A stretch of DNA of 7,770 bases from an uncultured Eubacterium sp. (GTDB lineage Bacteria; Bacillota; Clostridia; Peptostreptococcales; Anaerovoracaceae), in contig CAMOGZ010000064.1 of the NCBI GenBank assembly GCA_946614405.1, positions 1 through 7,770 of the forward strand, written 5' to 3'. Position numbers and translations under genes: made by a program. Positions 5,459 to 7,770 of this stretch are shown here, piece by piece (positions within the stretch are counted from its first letter, which is position 1; the number at the start of each line of letters is the position of its first letter). The notes below the pieces were generated by a model that had not been told where the DNA came from, searched no databases, and saw nothing but the letters and a program-made list of their open reading frames with translations.

Positions 5459-6328
5459 ATGAAAGAATTCACACCGATCAAAGAAGGTAAAGTGCGTGAG
5501 ATTTATGACAATGGAGACAGCCTGATCATGGTTGCCACCGACCGCATCTCCGCCTTTGACGTGATCCTGAAGAATAAGATCACCAAGAAGGGCAAGATCC
5601 TGACCCAGATGTCCAAGTTCTGGTTCGATCTGACCAAGGACATCGTTCCCAACCACATGCTGTCCACCGACGTCAAGGACATGCCGGAGTATTTCCAGCA
5701 GGAACAGTTCGACGGAAACAGCATGATGTGCCGCAAGCTGAAGATGCTGCCGGTAGAGTGCATCGTCCGCGGCTACATCACAGGATCCGGTTGGGCAAGC
5801 TATCAGAAGGACGGCACCGTCTGCGGGATCAAGCTGCCGGAGGGACTGGTAGAGTCCGACAAGCTGCCGGAGCCCATCTACACCCCGAGCACCAAGGCTG
5901 AGATCGGTGATCATGATATCAATATCTCCTTCGAGGAGAGCATCCCTGCCATCGAGAAGGAATTCCCGGGCAAGGGCGAGGAATACGCCGCCAAGCTCCG
6001 TGACTACACCATCGCGCTGTACAAGAAATGCGCCGAGTATGCTTTGTCCAAGGGCATCATCATCGCCGACACCAAGTTCGAGTTCGGACTGGATGAGGAT
6101 GGCAACGTGGTCCTGGGCGACGAGATGCTGACCCCGGACAGCTCCCGCTTCTGGCCGCTGGAAGGCTATGAGCCGGGCAAATCCCAGCCGTCCTATGACA
6201 AGCAGTTCGTCCGCGACTGGCTGAAGGCCAACCCGGACAGTGACTACCTGCTGCCTCAGGACGTCATCGACAAGACCATCGAGAAATATGAAGAAGCATA
6301 CGAGTTACTGACAGGAGAGAAAATATGA
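5459..6328 (+). CDS. purC: Phosphoribosylaminoimidazole-succinocarboxamide synthase (SAICAR synthetase)
   Basis: A 289-residue cytoplasmic enzyme that joins CAIR and aspartate with ATP to make SAICAR, a step of de novo purine synthesis. Signature blocks are GKVREIYD (10-17), VATDRISAFDVIL (25-37), VRGYITGSGWASY (103-115), PIYTPSTKAEIGDHD (139-153), ADTKFEFG (203-210), LTPDSSRFWP (224-233) and QPSYDKQFVRDWL (243-255). At 289 residues it belongs to the longer, Ade1-like branch rather than the shorter form of about 235-240 residues found in E. coli and Bacillus. GGAGG lies 7 bases before the start. It is not flanked by other purine genes here. Instead it overlaps a CoA-transferase by four bases (ATGA). 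No PurR box or purine riboswitch is visible in the leader, which carries only a perfect hairpin. Confidence 0.97.
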   Translation: MKEFTPIKEGKVREIYDNGDSLIMVATDRISAFDVILKNKITKKGKILTQMSKFWFDLTKDIVPNHMLSTDVKDMPEYFQQEQFDGNSMMCRKLKMLPVECIVRGYITGSGWASYQKDGTVCGIKLPEGLVESDKLPEPIYTPSTKAEIGDHDINISFEESIPAIEKEFPGKGEEYAAKLRDYTIALYKKCAEYALSKGIIIADTKFEFGLDEDGNVVLGDEMLTPDSSRFWPLEGYEPGKSQPSYDKQFVRDWLKANPDSDYLLPQDVIDKTIEKYEEAYELLTGEKI

Positions 6329-7635
6329 CCGACGAACTGCGACACTTATTTGACGAGAAGACCGTGACCGCTGACGAAGCGGTGAAATGTATCAAAGACG
6401 GAGACACTGTGTACCTGGGGACCTGCACCAGCACGGCCTACGAGCTTGGCCGGGCCCTGGGCCGCCGGGCAGAGGAGCTGAACGACGTCACCGTGACATG
6501 CTCCAACCTGGGGAAGGACCTGGACGTCATGGGGATGCCGGGGAAATTCCACGGAGTATCCTACTTCATGGGACCCCTGGAGCGCAAAGCCCTCCGGGCA
6601 GGCACGCTGGATTTCACCAGCGTTCATCTGAGCCAGATCGACATCTGGTGCCGGGAGACCGTACCCCCGGATGTGGCATTTATAGAAGTTTCCCTGCCCG
6701 ATGAAGAGGGATATATGAGCTTCGGCGCCACTGGCGTGGCACTGCACACCTTTATTCTGGAGAAGGCCAAGACCGTGATCCTGCAGATCAACCGCCACGC
6801 TCCCTATGTGTACGGCGAGGACAATAAGATCCACGTGAGCCGTGCGGACATGATCGTGAACTTCGACGAGGAGATCTTTGAGGTGGGAAACCTGGAGCCG
6901 GATCCGCAGATCCATGCCATCTCTGACTTCATTCTGGATGAGATACCCGACGGAGCCTGCCTGCAGATCGGCATCGGCGGCATCGGAAATGCCGTGGGAT
7001 TCGGACTGCAGAAGAAGAATGATCTGGGGATCCACTCAGAATTGATGACGGACTCCCTCATGACCCTCATGAAGAACGGGAATGTCACCAACCGGCAGAA
7101 GGGATTCGTCCCGGGAAAGAGCACCGTCTCCTTCACCCTCGGCACCAAAGAACTCTACGAGTTCGTGGACCACAATGAGGATATGTATTACATGCCCTTC
7201 ACAGTGATCAACGATATCCGGAATATCGCCGAGAATGATAATTTCATTTCCGTCAACGGAGCCATCACCATCGATCTTCTCGGTCAGGTGGTTGCAGACA
7301 ATATCAACGGAAACCAGTTCAGCGGCACCGGCGGGCAGGTGGACTTTGTCCGCGGCGCTCAGCTGTCAAAGGGAGGAAAGTCTTTCCTGGCGGCCACCTC
7401 TTACAATGAGAACCGCAAGACCGGAAAGCGCATCTCCCGTATCGTCCCGGCTCTCCCGCCGGGAACCGCCGTCACCACGGCACGCTCCGAGGTCCAGTAT
7501 GTGGTTACGGAATACGGATGCGTCAACCTGAAGCCTCTGCTTCGGAAGGACCGCACCCGGGCTTTGATCTCACTGGCTCACCCGGACTTCCGGCCGGAGC
7601 TCACCGAAGCGGCAAAACAGATGGGAATTTTATAG
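6325..7635 (+). CDS. Family I CoA-transferase (acetyl-CoA hydrolase/transferase; butyryl-CoA:acetate or 4-hydroxybutyrate type)
   Basis: A 436-residue cytoplasmic enzyme of the family that moves CoA between a short acyl-CoA and a carboxylate such as acetate, through a glutamyl-CoA thioester. Residues about 10-185 form the N-terminal half; the C-terminal half carries LQIGIGGIGNAVG (213-225), LGIHSEL (234-240) with the expected catalytic E239, GGQVDFVRGAQLSKGGKSF (336-354) and YVVTEYG with AHPDFRPEL (392-398, 418-426). Length and all motifs are intact. NDIRNIAENDNFISVN (296-311) is close to butyryl-CoA:acetate CoA-transferases of gut Clostridia, but the GIGGMPNAVG loop of those enzymes reads GIGGIGNAVG here, so the acyl substrate is open. 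The start overlaps the purC stop (ATGA) with AGGAGA upstream, indicating co-translation with purC. A terminator follows directly. Confidence 0.9.
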   Translation: MTDELRHLFDEKTVTADEAVKCIKDGDTVYLGTCTSTAYELGRALGRRAEELNDVTVTCSNLGKDLDVMGMPGKFHGVSYFMGPLERKALRAGTLDFTSVHLSQIDIWCRETVPPDVAFIEVSLPDEEGYMSFGATGVALHTFILEKAKTVILQINRHAPYVYGEDNKIHVSRADMIVNFDEEIFEVGNLEPDPQIHAISDFILDEIPDGACLQIGIGGIGNAVGFGLQKKNDLGIHSELMTDSLMTLMKNGNVTNRQKGFVPGKSTVSFTLGTKELYEFVDHNEDMYYMPFTVINDIRNIAENDNFISVNGAITIDLLGQVVADNINGNQFSGTGGQVDFVRGAQLSKGGKSFLAATSYNENRKTGKRISRIVPALPPGTAVTTARSEVQYVVTEYGCVNLKPLLRKDRTRALISLAHPDFRPELTEAAKQMGIL

Positions 7636-7644
7636 TTACTAACG

Positions 7645-7675
7645 CGAGGCTGCCTGCGGGCAGCCTCGTTATTTT
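7645..7675 (+). terminator. Rho-independent terminator after the CoA-transferase gene
   Basis: CGAGGCTGCC (7645-7654) pairs perfectly with GGCAGCCTCG (7659-7668) around a TGCG loop, followed by TTATTTT (7669-7675). It begins 9 bases after the stop codon and closes the purC unit. Confidence 0.92.
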
Positions 7676-7701
7676 GCCACTTATAAGCGGCAATACTTTG
7701 A

Positions 7702-7731
7702 TTGCGAAGGGTTCTGAAGTTCGTATATACT
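7702..7731 (+). promoter_or_regulatory. Weak promoter candidate for a gene beyond the window
   Basis: TTGCGA (7702-7707) and TATACT (7726-7731) are 18 bases apart. The rest of 7676-7770 is AT-rich and holds no convincing start codon with a ribosome binding site, so this may serve a gene outside the window. Confidence 0.3.
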
Positions 7732-7770
7732 TGCATTAAAGATAAAGATAATAACCGGCGGCAATGAGCT

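Noticed and set aside
1..7770. CRISPR array, tRNA or rRNA genes, or a phage/defence cluster
   Set aside because: No regularly spaced repeats, no tRNA-like cloverleaf with TTCRA arm, and no rRNA signatures were seen; the genes are metabolic and transport genes.
7676..7770. Small coding gene in the right-hand intergenic region
   Set aside because: No start codon with a plausible ribosome binding site and no open frame of useful length within the window.

Overview
The window reads as chromosomal DNA of an anaerobic, low-to-moderate GC Firmicute, most likely a gut-type Clostridium relative. This rests on strong AGGAGG-type ribosome binding sites, sigma-A promoters of TTGNNN / TATANT type, a butyrate-type family I CoA-transferase, a Clostridia-like Gdx exporter and compact one- or two-gene units closed by intrinsic terminators. 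The placement is inference; there is no rRNA or other marker here.

Layout. Bases 1-53 are the 3' end of a group II intron (end of domain V and all of domain VI, with a bulged branch-point adenosine). A leftward nitroreductase (115-633) ends at its own terminator just beside it. Divergent from it, a promoter at 709-738 starts a leader of about 150 nt with mutually exclusive hairpins, followed by a guanidinium exporter of the SMR family (gdx, 896-1216) and a stand-alone B3/B4 tRNA-editing-type protein (1257-1979). The leader is best explained as a riboswitch, with the guanidine-IV class as leading candidate. After a terminator come a NhaC-type Na+/H+ antiporter (2172-3638) and, overlapping it by one base, a small two-helix membrane protein with a PH-like tail (3638-4051). 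A hairpin at 4060-4097 separates this unit from a convergent, leftward, membrane-anchored metallophosphoesterase-like protein (4107-5306) that has lost two conserved histidines. Divergent from it, purC (5459-6328) overlaps a family I CoA-transferase (6325-7635) by four bases. A terminator and about 95 bases of intergenic DNA with a weak promoter candidate end the window.

How the genes may work together. The most interesting part is 709-1979: an apparent ligand-controlled leader, a guanidinium exporter, and a B3/B4 protein of the superfamily that includes a reported canavanyl-tRNA deacylase. Canavanine breakdown can release hydroxyguanidine, so the two genes could form a small detoxification module for guanidino compounds. 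This is a hypothesis: the B3/B4 gene also appears to have its own promoter inside the end of gdx. The purC/CoA-transferase pair is tightly coupled although the pathways (purine synthesis and acyl-CoA metabolism) are not obviously related.
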